Below are positions 50,098 to 58,850 of a stretch of 64,000 nucleotides of DNA, piece by piece. A program made the position numbers and the translations under genes. The notes beneath the pieces are model-generated. The model saw only the letters and a program-made list of their open reading frames with translations, had not been told where the DNA came from and made no database searches. Position 1 is the first letter of the stretch; each line of letters opens with the position of its first letter. This DNA comes from Biomaibacter acetigenes (lineage in GTDB: Bacteria; Bacillota; Thermosediminibacteria; Thermosediminibacterales; Tepidanaerobacteraceae): contig NZ_CP033169.1 of the NCBI RefSeq assembly GCF_003691585.1, positions 806,001-870,000 on the forward strand, in the 5' to 3' direction.

Positions 50098-51003
50098 GTG
50101 AAGAAAATTAGCATAAAAGGAATCAACAAAAGATATAAGATATTGAGAAGCAAAGCCGAGAAAAAAGCTTTTAAAGATAATATGTGCTGTAACAAGATAA
50201 AAACAATAACACTGATGTCGGCAATATTTTTGTTTTTTTACGGCTTTATAGCTTTTCACGGCGGGGCAAAAGCTGAGCCCATACCATCCCAACCTAACAC
50301 CATAACCTACGTGTATGATTATGCCAACCTCATAGACAGTTCCGATGAGGACAGCATAAGGCAGATTGCCCTGGCCATAGATAGGAAGACCAAAGCCCAG
50401 TTAGTGGTAGTTACCGTAAATGATTTAAACGGCATGGCTCTGGAAGATTACTCACTGAAACTGTTGAGGGACTGGGGTATAGGCGACAGGCAAAAAAACA
50501 ACGGTGTTCTACTCCTTGTAAATAAGGAAAACCTTCTGGCGGGCAAGAGCGGCAGGATAAGGATAGAGGTAGGCTACGGCCTGGAAGGAGCCATAAATGA
50601 CGCCAAAGCCGGAAGGATTCTGGACAATTTCGCCATACCGGCCTTTGAAGAAAAGCAGTATTCAAGAGGTATCACCGATACCTTCATGGCCTTAGCCAGT
50701 GAAGTGGCAAAGGAATACAACCTGGACTTGAGCAGCGGAGAATTATCGGAACTTGAAAGTTATAGCCGGCAAGGTGATGGGGAAATACCCATAGGAGTAA
50801 TTGCCGCTATAATTATATTCATAATTATATTATTCATCTTTATTCCTCGGACGGGAAGAGGAAAACACTTTAAAGGTCCCTTTGACGGTCCGTTCTTCGG
50901 GCCCTTCGGCGGAGGCTTCGGCGGTGGAGGCTTCGGAGGCGGCGGCTTCGGTGGAGGAGGTTTCGGTGGTGGTTCCGGCGGAGGAGGCGGCGCCAGCAGG
51001 TGA
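50098..51003 (+). CDS. TPM-domain (DUF/YgcG-like) membrane protein with Gly-rich tail
   Basis: 301 residues from GTG 50098 behind AAAGGAGG. Reading the frame from 49996 would include part of the transposase remnant. After a basic stretch comes a signal or anchor helix, then the TPM (Psb32/YgcG) domain: VYDYANLIDSSDEDSIRQIALAIDRKTKAQLVVVTV, DWGIGDRQKNNGVLLLV and IEVGYGLEGAINDAKAGRIL. A second membrane helix and a Gly/Phe-rich tail with GGGFGGGGFGG repeats follow. The topology matches YgcG proteins, which accompany LemA. Confidence 0.92.
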   Translation: MKKISIKGINKRYKILRSKAEKKAFKDNMCCNKIKTITLMSAIFLFFYGFIAFHGGAKAEPIPSQPNTITYVYDYANLIDSSDEDSIRQIALAIDRKTKAQLVVVTVNDLNGMALEDYSLKLLRDWGIGDRQKNNGVLLLVNKENLLAGKSGRIRIEVGYGLEGAINDAKAGRILDNFAIPAFEEKQYSRGITDTFMALASEVAKEYNLDLSSGELSELESYSRQGDGEIPIGVIAAIIIFIIILFIFIPRTGRGKHFKGPFDGPFFGPFGGGFGGGGFGGGGFGGGGFGGGSGGGGGASR

Positions 51004-51022
51004 AAAACGTTATGTACCAAAG

Positions 51023-51057
51023 AAAAACCCCGCATTTTTAAAGAATGCGGGGTTTTT
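51023..51057 (+). terminator. Rho-independent terminator
   Basis: AAAAACCCCGCATT (51023-51036) pairs with AATGCGGGGTTTTT (51044-51057). Confidence 0.9.
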
Positions 51058-51202
51058 CACATTTGTCCGTAGTTTGAATATACCATAAAAACGTAATATT
51101 ATAATATACAGAAAGGAAGATAAAAGTATAAAACTGCTATTGAAAGCGAAAGTTATCACAAAATCATAGCCTATTCAAAATCAAAACGGGGAGTGGAATT
51201 TT

Positions 51203-52861
51203 ATGAAACAAAAGCTTGTTGTAATCGGCGGTGTGGCTTCCGGTACCAAGACCGCCGCCAAAGCCATCCGGGAAAACCCGGATCTGGATGTCACGGTACT
51301 TACCGAGGAAGACTATATCTCCTATGCCGGCTGTGGTCTTCCATACTACATCGGAAACGTTATCAAGGAAAAGAAACACCTGACCATAATGAATCCGGAG
51401 AAATTCAAAGACAAAGACATCACCGTACTCTTACGCACTCGCGCCGAGAAAATAATCCCGGGACAAAAAAAGGTCATCGCAAAAGACCTGGTAACCGGCG
51501 AAGAAAAAGAATTTCCCTATGATAAACTGGTGCTGGCCACCGGTGCAAAGCCCATAGTGCCGCCTATTCCCGGCATAGAACTCAAAAATGTGTATACCCT
51601 CCGCAGCGTCACCGATGCCTTCAAGATAAGGGATGCAGTGGAAAAAGAAGGCATCAAGAAGGCCGTGGTGGTAGGCGGAGGATTCATAGGTCTGGAAGTG
51701 GCGGAAAACCTGAGCCTCCAGGGAGTAAAGGTAACACTGGTGGAACTATTAGACCAGATTCTTCCCAATTTCGATAAAGAGATAGCTTTACTTGCAGAAA
51801 AACATTTGAAGGAAAAAGGAATAGACATATTCACCTGTGAGAAAGCCGTGTCCATAGAGGGTGAAGATGGCAGGGTAAAGGCCCTTTTAACCGACAAGAG
51901 AAAGATAGACGCAGACATTGTGCTACTTTCCATCGGTGTAAAGCCCAACACCCAGCTTGCAGCCGATGCAGGCATCGAACTGGGATTTAAGGGTGCCATT
52001 AAAGTAAATGAAAACATGGAGACCAATATACACGACATATATGCCGTGGGCGACTGCGCCGAAAACATAAACCTTGTCACCGGCAAGCCCGCCTGGTTCC
52101 CCATGGGCTCCACCGCCAACAAAATGGGCAGAGTGGCAGCGTTAAACCTCTATCCAAAAGGTGAAAAAGAAAGTCTCAAAGGCGTGCTGGGAACCACTGT
52201 GGTAAAACTCTTTGATATCAATGTGGCCAAGACTGGCCTCTCTGAAAGGGATGCGAAAAACGCAGGATATAATATCATAACCGTCATTGTTCCTGCCCAT
52301 GACAGGGCCCACTACTACCCCGGAGCCAAAAATATCATCACAAAGCTTATAGTGGATAAAGCCACCCACAGGTTGCTGGGTGCCCAAATCATAGGTGAAG
52401 GAGTGGTGGATAAACCCATAGACATAGCCGCCACCGTTATAACCCTGGGGGGAACGGTGGAAGACATGGCCAAACTGGACCTGGCCTATGCTCCGCCTTT
52501 TTCTTCAGCCATGAGTTCCACCATAGTGGCAGCCAATGTGGCAAGAAACAAACTTCTAGGAAAGCTGGAGGGCATTTCACCGTTAGAGCTAAAAGATAAG
52601 CTCTCCGATCCGGGCCTGCAGATTATAGATGTGAGGGAAGAGGCGGAATACCAGGTAGGAGCCATTCCCGGGTCTTTGAATATCCCGTTGAAAGAGATAA
52701 AGAAAAGAGTCGGAGAAATCGATAAACAACGGGAAACGGTAGTTGTCTGCAAACTTGGCTTAAGGGCATATCTTGCCTATATAACCCTGAAGCATCTTGG
52801 TGTGAAAAATCTGAGGATACTGGACGGCGGTGTCACCGCATGGCCCTTTGAATTGGAATAG
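51203..52861 (+). CDS. CoA-disulfide reductase with C-terminal rhodanese domain (Cdr-Rhd)
   Basis: 552 residues. The FAD-dependent pyridine-nucleotide-disulfide reductase part has VVIGGVASGTKTAAKAI, the single active Cys44 in YAGCGLPYYIG, VVVGGGFIGLEVAENL (NAD site) and IYAVGDCAE. From about residue 455 a rhodanese domain follows, with IIDVREEAEYQVGAIPGSLNIPLKEI and the active-site Cys516 in VVCKLGLRAYLA. The fused type reduces CoA disulfide or polysulfide and handles persulfide sulfur. It is the first gene of a three-gene run with TusA- and DsrE-type proteins, a persulfide-relay set. A reading as CoA-persulfide reductase (Npsr-like) is possible. Confidence 0.93.
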   Translation: MKQKLVVIGGVASGTKTAAKAIRENPDLDVTVLTEEDYISYAGCGLPYYIGNVIKEKKHLTIMNPEKFKDKDITVLLRTRAEKIIPGQKKVIAKDLVTGEEKEFPYDKLVLATGAKPIVPPIPGIELKNVYTLRSVTDAFKIRDAVEKEGIKKAVVVGGGFIGLEVAENLSLQGVKVTLVELLDQILPNFDKEIALLAEKHLKEKGIDIFTCEKAVSIEGEDGRVKALLTDKRKIDADIVLLSIGVKPNTQLAADAGIELGFKGAIKVNENMETNIHDIYAVGDCAENINLVTGKPAWFPMGSTANKMGRVAALNLYPKGEKESLKGVLGTTVVKLFDINVAKTGLSERDAKNAGYNIITVIVPAHDRAHYYPGAKNIITKLIVDKATHRLLGAQIIGEGVVDKPIDIAATVITLGGTVEDMAKLDLAYAPPFSSAMSSTIVAANVARNKLLGKLEGISPLELKDKLSDPGLQIIDVREEAEYQVGAIPGSLNIPLKEIKKRVGEIDKQRETVVVCKLGLRAYLAYITLKHLGVKNLRILDGGVTAWPFELE

Positions 52862-52874
52862 GGAGGTGCATACC

Positions 52875-53096
52875 ATGGCAGAGATTAAAGTTGATGCAAA
52901 ATGCCTGCAGTGCCCAGGCCCCATCGTACAGCTCTTCAATGCCGTAAAATCAGCGCAAAGCGGCGATGTGATAGTGGTAGAAGCCACTGACCATGGGTTT
53001 TACAAGGATGTGCAGGCCTGGTGCAAGAAGACTGGAAATGAACTCTTGAGCCTGGAAGACGGCGATGTGATAGTGGCAAAAGTCAAGAAGGCTTAG
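52875..53096 (+). CDS. TusA-like sulfur-carrier protein
   Basis: 73 residues from ATG 52875 behind GGGAGG. VDAKCLQCPGPIVQL carries the conserved Cys10-x-x-Cys13-Pro-Gly-Pro. The persulfide is formed on the first Cys in the family. DVIVVEATDHGFYKDVQAWCKKTGNELLS follows the standard fold. It would receive sulfur from the upstream rhodanese domain and pass it to the DsrE2 protein encoded next. Confidence 0.92.
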   Translation: MAEIKVDAKCLQCPGPIVQLFNAVKSAQSGDVIVVEATDHGFYKDVQAWCKKTGNELLSLEDGDVIVAKVKKA

Positions 53097-53108
53097 GAGG
53101 TGGGCATC

Positions 53109-53582
53109 ATGGGAAATAAAAAGACAATCATAGTTTTTTCCGGGGACCTGGACAAAGCCATGGCAGCCTTCATCATAGCCACCGGGGCGGCGGCCATGGG
53201 TGACGATGTGACCATGTTCTTCACCTTCTGGGGCCTCAACATCCTCAGGAAGGCAAAGAAAGTGCAGGTTCGGAAGGACTTTTTGGAGAGAATGTTCGGT
53301 TTCATGATGCCCCGGGGCCCCGAGAAACTGGGGCTTTCCAAAATGAACTTCGGTGGCCTTGGAGCAAAGATGATGCGTTATATAATGAAGCGGAAAAATG
53401 TAAACACCCTTACGGAACTTATGGAAAATGCTCAGGCTCTTGGGGTCAAGATTATAGCCTGCACCATGTCCATGGATGTAATGGGGATAAAGAAGGAGGA
53501 ACTTATCGACGGCATCGATTATGCCGGAGTGGCCACATACCTGGGTGAAGCTGATGAGGCCAATGTGAATTTATTTATTTGA
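53109..53582 (+). CDS. DsrE2-like sulfurtransferase (DsrE/F/H superfamily)
   Basis: 157 residues from ATG 53109. The binding site GGAGG overlaps the stop of the TusA gene (TAGGAGG). KKTIIVFSGDLDKAMAAFIIATGAAAMGDDVTMFFTFWGLNIL and VKIIACTMSMDVMGIKKEEL with one conserved Cys are typical of DsrE2. KMMRYIMKRKN between them is a hydrophobic and basic insert. In sulfur-oxidising bacteria DsrE2 exchanges persulfide with TusA and rhodanese, the same three proteins as here. Confidence 0.9.
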   Translation: MGNKKTIIVFSGDLDKAMAAFIIATGAAAMGDDVTMFFTFWGLNILRKAKKVQVRKDFLERMFGFMMPRGPEKLGLSKMNFGGLGAKMMRYIMKRKNVNTLTELMENAQALGVKIIACTMSMDVMGIKKEELIDGIDYAGVATYLGEADEANVNLFI

Positions 53583-53601
53583 TTACTATCTTGTTTAATG
53601 A

Positions 53602-53630
53602 GCAGCTGATTGCAATCAGTTGCTTTTTTA
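53602..53630 (+). terminator. Rho-independent terminator of the sulfur-trafficking operon
   Basis: GCAGCTGATT (53602-53611) pairs with AATCAGTTGC (53614-53623, one G-T pair), followed by a T-run. Confidence 0.82.
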
Positions 53631-53797
53631 TGCCTGTAGGAAAATTACGGGAGGGTATCGAAAAGGTTAAGAAAATAAATGAAAAATAACTTCTTATTAT
53701 GATATAATAAATTAACGGAGAACACTGTGAAGAATATATATTTAAAACAACTATATTATAAAATAGTTAATGCAATAAAAAGCAAGGAGCGTGGATC

Positions 53798-55453
53798 ATG
53801 AAGATCACCATAAAGGGATTTGGAGAAAAAATCCTGGAAGAGCCAGTAAAATTACTGAACCTTGCCCGCGAAGTTGAAAAAAACTTTCCTTTTCCCATAA
53901 TGGCGGCCATAGTAAACAACAACCTGAAGGAACTCACATCAATGGTGAAGGAAGACGCCGTGGTGGAATTTCTCGATATGTCTACAGAAGTGGGCATGAA
54001 AATATATATAAGGACCCTTACCTTTTTATTCATAAAAGCTAGCCATGATATTTTCCCCGACTGCAAAGTCCATATAGAACATTCCCTGGGAAACGGGCTT
54101 TACTGTGAAATTTATAGGAGCGATCCCCTGGGTGAGGAAGATGTGGAGGAAATCGAGAACAGGATGAAACAATTGGTGGAAAGGGATATTCCGATCAAAA
54201 AGCAAGAGATTCCCACCGAAGAAGCGGCTATAATGTTCAAAAAAATGGGTCTGGAAGATAAAGTAAGGGTATTGAGATATAGAAAAGACCCTTACGTCAA
54301 TTTATATGAATTAGATGGCATGAAGGACTATTTTTACGGATACATGCTGCCCTCCACCGGATACTTAAAATGGTTCAAACTAAAATTCTACCTCCCGGGT
54401 GTTATATTGCAGTTTCCTTCCAGGTCAAATCCCACAGAAGTGGCGCCATACCGGGAGCAGGCAAAGCTTTCCAGGGTATTCCGGGAAGCCGAGCAGTGGG
54501 CCCACATCCTGAATGTGGCCGATGTGGGAGCTTTAAACGATTGCATCACATCGGGCAAATCCGGTGAAATCATAAGAATTGCCGAAGCCCTCCATGAAAA
54601 AAAGATTGCACAGATTGCCGACACCATATTTGAAAACCGGGATAAAATGAGGATAATCCTCATAGCCGGTCCATCCTCGTCGGGTAAGACTACCTTTGCC
54701 CACCGTCTCATGGTGCAGTTAAAGGTCAACGGCTTGAGGCCCATATCAATTTCTCTGGACGATTATTTTTTGGAGAGGGAAAAAACTCCTCTGGATGAAG
54801 AAGGCAAACCCGATTTTGAAGCCCTGGAAGCCATTGATCTTAGACTCTTTAACCAACAACTGACAAAACTTATACAGGGGAAAGAGGTGCTGCTGCCCAG
54901 GTTTAATTTTCATACCGGAAAAAGGGAGTATCAAAATATGCCCATAAAAATAGAAAAAGATCAGCCCATTATAATCGAAGGAATCCACGGCCTGAATGAG
55001 CGGCTGACATCTTCCATACCGAAGGAAAACAAATTCAAGATATATGTCAGTGCCCTGACCCAGCTCAGTATAGACAACCATAACAGGATTTCCACCACGG
55101 ATACCCGACTCCTCCGTCGGATGGTGAGGGACAGCTGGGCAAGGTCCGCCGATGCGAAAAAGACCATATCCATGTGGCCGTCGGTGCTCAAAGGCGCTGA
55201 AAAAAATATTTTTCCCTATCAGGAAGAAGCCGATGCCATGTTCAATTCCGCACTGGTCTACGAGCTGGCGGTGCTGAAAAAATACGCCGAACCCCTCTTG
55301 AAACAGGTCAAGTTTGGAGAACCGGAGTATATCACGGCAAAGCATCTTTTGAAATTTCTGGATTATTTCGTGCCCATCGAAGATGAAAAGGATATTCCGC
55401 TCACGTCCATCATCCGGGAATTCATAGGCGGAAGCTGCTTCTACGGCGAATAA
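53798..55453 (+). CDS. Uridine-kinase-like nucleoside kinase with TGS domain
   Basis: 551 residues from ATG 53798 behind AAGGAG. An N-terminal TGS-type domain (ITIKGFGEKILEEPVKLLNLAREVEKNFPFPIMAAIVNN) is followed by a threonyl-tRNA-synthetase-like second domain. The kinase part begins with Walker A GPSSSGKT (291-298), then SISLDDYFLEREKTPLDEEGKPDFEALEAID and IIEGIHGLNERL. Proteins with this TGS/ThrRS-second-domain/PRK-UDK order are widespread in Bacillota and Thermotogota. They are annotated as uridine kinases, but their true substrate is uncertain. Confidence 0.9.
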   Translation: MKITIKGFGEKILEEPVKLLNLAREVEKNFPFPIMAAIVNNNLKELTSMVKEDAVVEFLDMSTEVGMKIYIRTLTFLFIKASHDIFPDCKVHIEHSLGNGLYCEIYRSDPLGEEDVEEIENRMKQLVERDIPIKKQEIPTEEAAIMFKKMGLEDKVRVLRYRKDPYVNLYELDGMKDYFYGYMLPSTGYLKWFKLKFYLPGVILQFPSRSNPTEVAPYREQAKLSRVFREAEQWAHILNVADVGALNDCITSGKSGEIIRIAEALHEKKIAQIADTIFENRDKMRIILIAGPSSSGKTTFAHRLMVQLKVNGLRPISISLDDYFLEREKTPLDEEGKPDFEALEAIDLRLFNQQLTKLIQGKEVLLPRFNFHTGKREYQNMPIKIEKDQPIIIEGIHGLNERLTSSIPKENKFKIYVSALTQLSIDNHNRISTTDTRLLRRMVRDSWARSADAKKTISMWPSVLKGAEKNIFPYQEEADAMFNSALVYELAVLKKYAEPLLKQVKFGEPEYITAKHLLKFLDYFVPIEDEKDIPLTSIIREFIGGSCFYGE

Positions 55454-55476
55454 GTTGATTCTGCTGCATGACTCAC

Positions 55477-55830
55477 TTAATCTGACCTCTGACCTCCTGC
55501 ATCTGACCTCTTATTTGTGCGGGGCGGTATTTCCGGCGGCGAAGACGGCGGTCCGGCCAGCGGGTGTCTGGGGGCATGGACCACGGTGACGCTGCTGTAT
55601 ATCAATTCATATTCAAATTTGCTGCAGTCCTCGTTCAAACATTTTTTACGTATTTCCGCCCTGGGCACCACCACGGTGACCTCATGGGGCGTGTCGATAT
55701 CCAGCTTTCTCTTGAGTTTTATAACAAGCCCGGGCAGAATGACCTCCACATCGTCATCCTGCCGGTATATGTTTTTTAAGCGGCATATCCATTTTTTTAT
55801 GCGGTGGAAGGGGCATTTGATGTTCAAGTT
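55477..55830 (-). CDS. Uncharacterised small protein
   Basis: Frame of about 117 residues from TTG 55830, with a G-rich site (GGGTGGGG) just before it. ATG 55845 is the alternative. The centre (DDDVEVILPGLVIKLKRKLDIDTPHEVTVVVPRAEIRKKCLNEDCSKFEYELIYS, quoted only in part) looks like a real beta-strand domain with two Cys. The last 25 residues, rich in Pro and Arg, run into repeated ATCTGACCTCT sequence near 55476-55510 and may not be native. No family recognised. Confidence 0.45.
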   Translation of the reverse strand, partial: NLNIKCPFHRIKKWICRLKNIYRQDDDVEVILPGLVIKLKRKLDIDTPHEVTVVVPRAEIRKKCLNEDCSKFEYELIYSSVTVVHAPRHPLAGPPSSPPEIPPRTNKRSDAGGQRSD

Positions 55831-55845
55831 ATCCCCACCCTTCAT

Positions 55846-56051
55846 TTTGTTTTACAATCAGAAATGAAAATATTTAATTGCTTCGGGATTCTCAAATAAC
55901 CGTATTATTCCCTAGTAAAGAATATTCGGTCCCGGCCGGTAAGGTGATTATCCTGATGATCTTTCAAAGGAGCGGTCCGAGCGGCACAGGTGCCGTCGAG
56001 GATTATGGGCCGACCACAATGATATCAGAGTATTATCCAAAAAATGTCGAT
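55846..56051. other. Gene-poor stretch upstream of the cold-shock gene
   Basis: About 200 bases between the start of the small minus-strand gene and the csp promoter. A plus-strand frame is open through it, but no ribosome binding site or recognisable domain supports it. I see nothing else definite here. Confidence 0.3.
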
Positions 56052-56105
56052 TTGACTTTAAACATCCGGTGTGCTATATTTGAAGAAGTGGAAAGAACCA
56101 CTTCT
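56052..56105 (+). promoter_or_regulatory. Promoter and leader hairpin of the cold-shock gene
   Basis: TTGACT (56052-56057), a 17-base spacer and TATATT (56075-56080). The leader starts with the hairpin AGAAGTGG/CCACTTCT (56084-56091/56098-56105), close to the expected RNA 5' end. Such structures may alter mRNA stability at low temperature. Confidence 0.75.
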
Positions 56106-56131
56106 ATTCATTTTTTAGGAGGAATGTATAA

Positions 56132-56332
56132 GTGCAAGGCAAAGTCAAATGGTTTAATCAGGAAAAGGGTTACGGATTTATCGAAGTTGAAGGTGAAAAG
56201 GACATCTTCGTCCATTATACAGCCATTCAACAGGAAGGATTCAAAACTCTGAAAGAAGGCGAGAAAGTAGAGTTTGACGTGGTTGAAGGTCAGAAAGGCC
56301 CGCAAGCCGCCAATGTTGTAAAAGTCGGATAA
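56132..56332 (+). CDS. csp: Cold-shock protein (CspA family)
   Basis: 66 residues from GTG 56132 behind [39 protein letters not shown] contains RNP1 (KGYGFI) and RNP2 (DIFVHY). The length and the ending PQAANVVKV are standard. It binds single-stranded RNA and DNA as a chaperone. A terminator follows within 15 bases. Confidence 0.96.
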   Translation: MQGKVKWFNQEKGYGFIEVEGEKDIFVHYTAIQQEGFKTLKEGEKVEFDVVEGQKGPQAANVVKVG

Positions 56333-56342
56333 AAGGAAAACC

Positions 56343-56368
56343 AAGCCCGGAAAGATCCCGGGCTTTTA
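56343..56368 (+). terminator. Rho-independent terminator after csp
   Basis: AAGCCCGG near 56343 pairs with CCGGGCTT near 56359, followed by a T-rich tail. Confidence 0.8.
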
Positions 56369-56471
56369 TTATGATAAAAGAAGGATTTTTGCAATGAATG
56401 AGGAATAATAATATATATATTAACAAAAACTTAATAAAAACTTAAATATTCCCAGAAGGGAGATGGGATTT

Positions 56472-57011
56472 ATGAAGGTAATAGTCAGCGGCAAGAACGT
56501 CACTGTCACAAACCCCCTGAAAGAATACGCAGAAAAGAAAGTGGGCAAGATCGGAAGGTTTTTTGAGGGCGATGTAGAAGCCCAGGTAACTCTAAATGTG
56601 GAAAAAGACAGGCATATAGTGGAAGTCACCATACCTGTCAATGGAATGATTCTAAGGGGCGAAACCGAGACCCATGACATGTATTCATCCATAGACATGG
56701 TAGTAGATAAACTCGAAAAGCAGATTGAAAAATACAAGACAAAGATTGCCCGGAGCCTCAGAAAAACCCCGCTCAAGTTCGATGGCGGAAACGGAGAATC
56801 TATAAATATAGTAAAGACCGAAAATGAGCCTAAAGTGGTGAGGGTCAAAAGATTCGCCATAAAACCCATGGATTTAGAAGAAGCGGTAATGCAGATGGAC
56901 CTTTTGGGCCATGATTTCTTCGTATTTTCGAATTCCGATACCAATGAGGTAAATGTAGTGTATAAACGCAAAGACGGCAACTATGGTCTGATTGAACCCG
57001 AATTGTCATAA
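56472..57011 (+). CDS. hpf: Ribosome hibernation-promoting factor, long form
   Basis: 179 residues from ATG 56472, because AAGGGAG (56456-56462) is 9 bases upstream. The frame opens 9 bases earlier. MKVIVSGKNVTVTNPLKEYAEKKVGKI begins the HPF/RaiA domain. A basic linker leads to the C-terminal dimerisation domain VVRVKRFAIKPMDLEEAVMQMDLLGHDFFVFSNSDT. Long HPF dimerises 70S ribosomes to 100S in stationary phase. Confidence 0.95.
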   Translation: MKVIVSGKNVTVTNPLKEYAEKKVGKIGRFFEGDVEAQVTLNVEKDRHIVEVTIPVNGMILRGETETHDMYSSIDMVVDKLEKQIEKYKTKIARSLRKTPLKFDGGNGESINIVKTENEPKVVRVKRFAIKPMDLEEAVMQMDLLGHDFFVFSNSDTNEVNVVYKRKDGNYGLIEPELS

Positions 57012-57020
57012 ATTCAATAT

Positions 57021-58773
57021 AAAAAAGGGGCTGTCCCAAATCTTAAGATTTGGGCTTAGCCCCATATATTTTTAAGATATTATCATACAATAAAAGGACG
57101 TGATTAAACCAAATAGCCCTATGCCAGGGCTATTTTTGCTAAATTATGAGCTATACTTAGTAATCCCCACTCAATTTTTACCTTTTCAAGACCGCGAAGC
57201 ATAAATCGCCGAAATGACCAGTTATGTTTAATCCGGCCGAAGACAGACTCCACCTCTATTGCTCGCTGAGAACGTAATTTTAACCCCTCTTCAGAAGTTA
57301 AATTGTGTTTTGCTTCATCTTTGAATTCCTTAAGGCGAAAGCTAACTTGGATTTTTCTGTTTTCTTTGAGATTTTGTACAGTCTGATTTATATGGACACC
57401 CTTCGCAATCTTCACATTCATATACTCGTCGTTCAGTAGAATATCCATTTTCGGTTACTGTCTTTTTAGTATAAGCATACTTTAGCCTTTTTCCCCAAGG
57501 ACAAATAAACTCGTCCTTGATCTCGTTATAAGGCAAGTTTTCCATTCTAAATTTGTTATTCTTGAAAAAATTCTTCTGCTCTGCATGGAAATAATTATAT
57601 TTTACATAATTTCCAATACCATGTTCTTTAAGGTAGTCATAATTTTCTTCACTACCATAACCTGAGTCTGCAACTATATTTTCAGGTAGTTTTCCCAGCA
57701 CTTTTTCTACATGTTTTAAATGCGGGATCATACAACCTGTATCAGCCGGCCGCTGGTGGATACTGTATCCTACAATAAACTGGTTTTCTGTTCCTATCTG
57801 TACATTGTAGCCAGGTTTTAACTGACCATTTTTCATGTGGTCTTCTTTCATTCTCATAAATGTAGCGTCTACATCAGTTTTTGAGTAACTATTTCTACCG
57901 TTAAGTTTCTTTTCTTGTTCTTCATATTTTTGTGTGCGTGGCAGGTAATCTTCTTTAATCTTTTTTGCTGCCTTTTTAAGTTGTTTATTTTTAGGCTCCT
58001 TGGCTAAGCGTTCATCTATTTTCTTTACAGCTTGTTCCAATTGTTCTGCAGTTATTGTTGCATCTTCCCCTAGTTCTTCTAGGTCCTTATTGCCATAGAG
58101 CTTGTTTTCTTCATCATTTGTTTTATCTATTGCAAATAATAACTCTTTTATTTTTTGCTGTAACTTTTCTTTATTTTTCTTTGTTGATTTCCCCCATATC
58201 CAAGTATATTTATTAGCATTAGCTTCAATTTTCGTTCCATCTAAAAAATAGTTCTCAAGTTTTACAAACCCTTATTGAATCAATAGCTCTATTACCGCAG
58301 CAAAAACCTCATCAATTACATCTTTCATAATTGATGAGCGAAAACGATTTATTGTCCTAAAATCTGGTTTGTTTCCTCCGCTAAGCCACATAAAATATAT
58401 GTTTTCACGTAATGCTTTTGCAATGTTTCTAGATGAGTAGATCCTTTGTGTATAAGCATAAACGATTATTTTCAGCATCATCTTTGGGTGGTAGTTACTT
58501 GCACCGCCGCCTACATACTTTTCTAGCAACGGGTCGATATTCATCCTTTCAATGTATGTATTTACCACTCGTACAAGATGTTTTTCTGGTATTAGATCAT
58601 CTAGACTCATTGGGAGGCTTAATTGATTCATATTATATTCTTTGAAAGTTACTTTTTTATTTCTATTTTCTCTTTTCATACTTAAATTTTACCATAATAC
58701 CTAATGTTTTTGTACTACAAAAAATGGAAAAAGGGGCATGTTCCTTTTTACTTATGGGACAGCCCCTTTTTTT
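57021..58773 (-). mobile_element. Decayed IS1182-type insertion sequence
   Basis: Terminal inverted repeats AAAAAAGGGGCTGTCCCA (57021-57038) and TGGGACAGCCCCTTTTTT (58755-58772). The transposase gene on the minus strand is broken by a stop and a frameshift, so the copy cannot move by itself. It sits between hpf and 58851. Confidence 0.88.
57119..58679 (-). pseudogene. IS1182-family transposase, broken
   Basis: From 58679 the frame encodes the N-terminal DUF772-like domain (MNQLSLPMSLDDLIPEKHLVRVV, KMMLKIIVYAYTQRIYSSR). A TAA at about 58265 interrupts it (ELLIQ, stop, GFVKLENYFLDGTKIEANANK in the same frame). The reading then continues through GRNSYSKTDVDATFMRMKEDHMKNGQLKPGYNVQ and VADSGYGSEENYDYL to a zinc-like C-rich stretch. 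Near 57375 the frame shifts: CTKSQRKQ, where CTKSKENRKIQVSF would be expected. The last part is SVFGRIKHNWSFRRFMLRG. With all parts joined it has normal length. Confidence 0.88.
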
Positions 58774-58850
58774 GAAAAATTTTCTTTACCTAGCAGGAAA
58801 TAACAAAATAAGGTCGAATTCATTATAGTAAGAAACTGTGAGGTGATCGG

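Noticed and set aside
50930-51000. Possible CRISPR-like short repeats (GGCGGAGGCTTCGG units)
   Set aside because: They are in frame within the Gly-rich protein tail and have no spacers.
50760-51035. Proline-rich minus-strand frame
   Set aside because: It is the antisense image of the Gly/Phe repeats at the end of the TPM protein.
54746-55345. A 199-residue minus-strand frame inside the kinase gene
   Set aside because: It is antisense to the Walker A-containing kinase domain and has no recognisable features.
55878-56252. Frame of 124 residues running through the csp promoter and into csp
   Set aside because: It overlaps a strong promoter and the start of csp in another frame, with no ribosome binding site.
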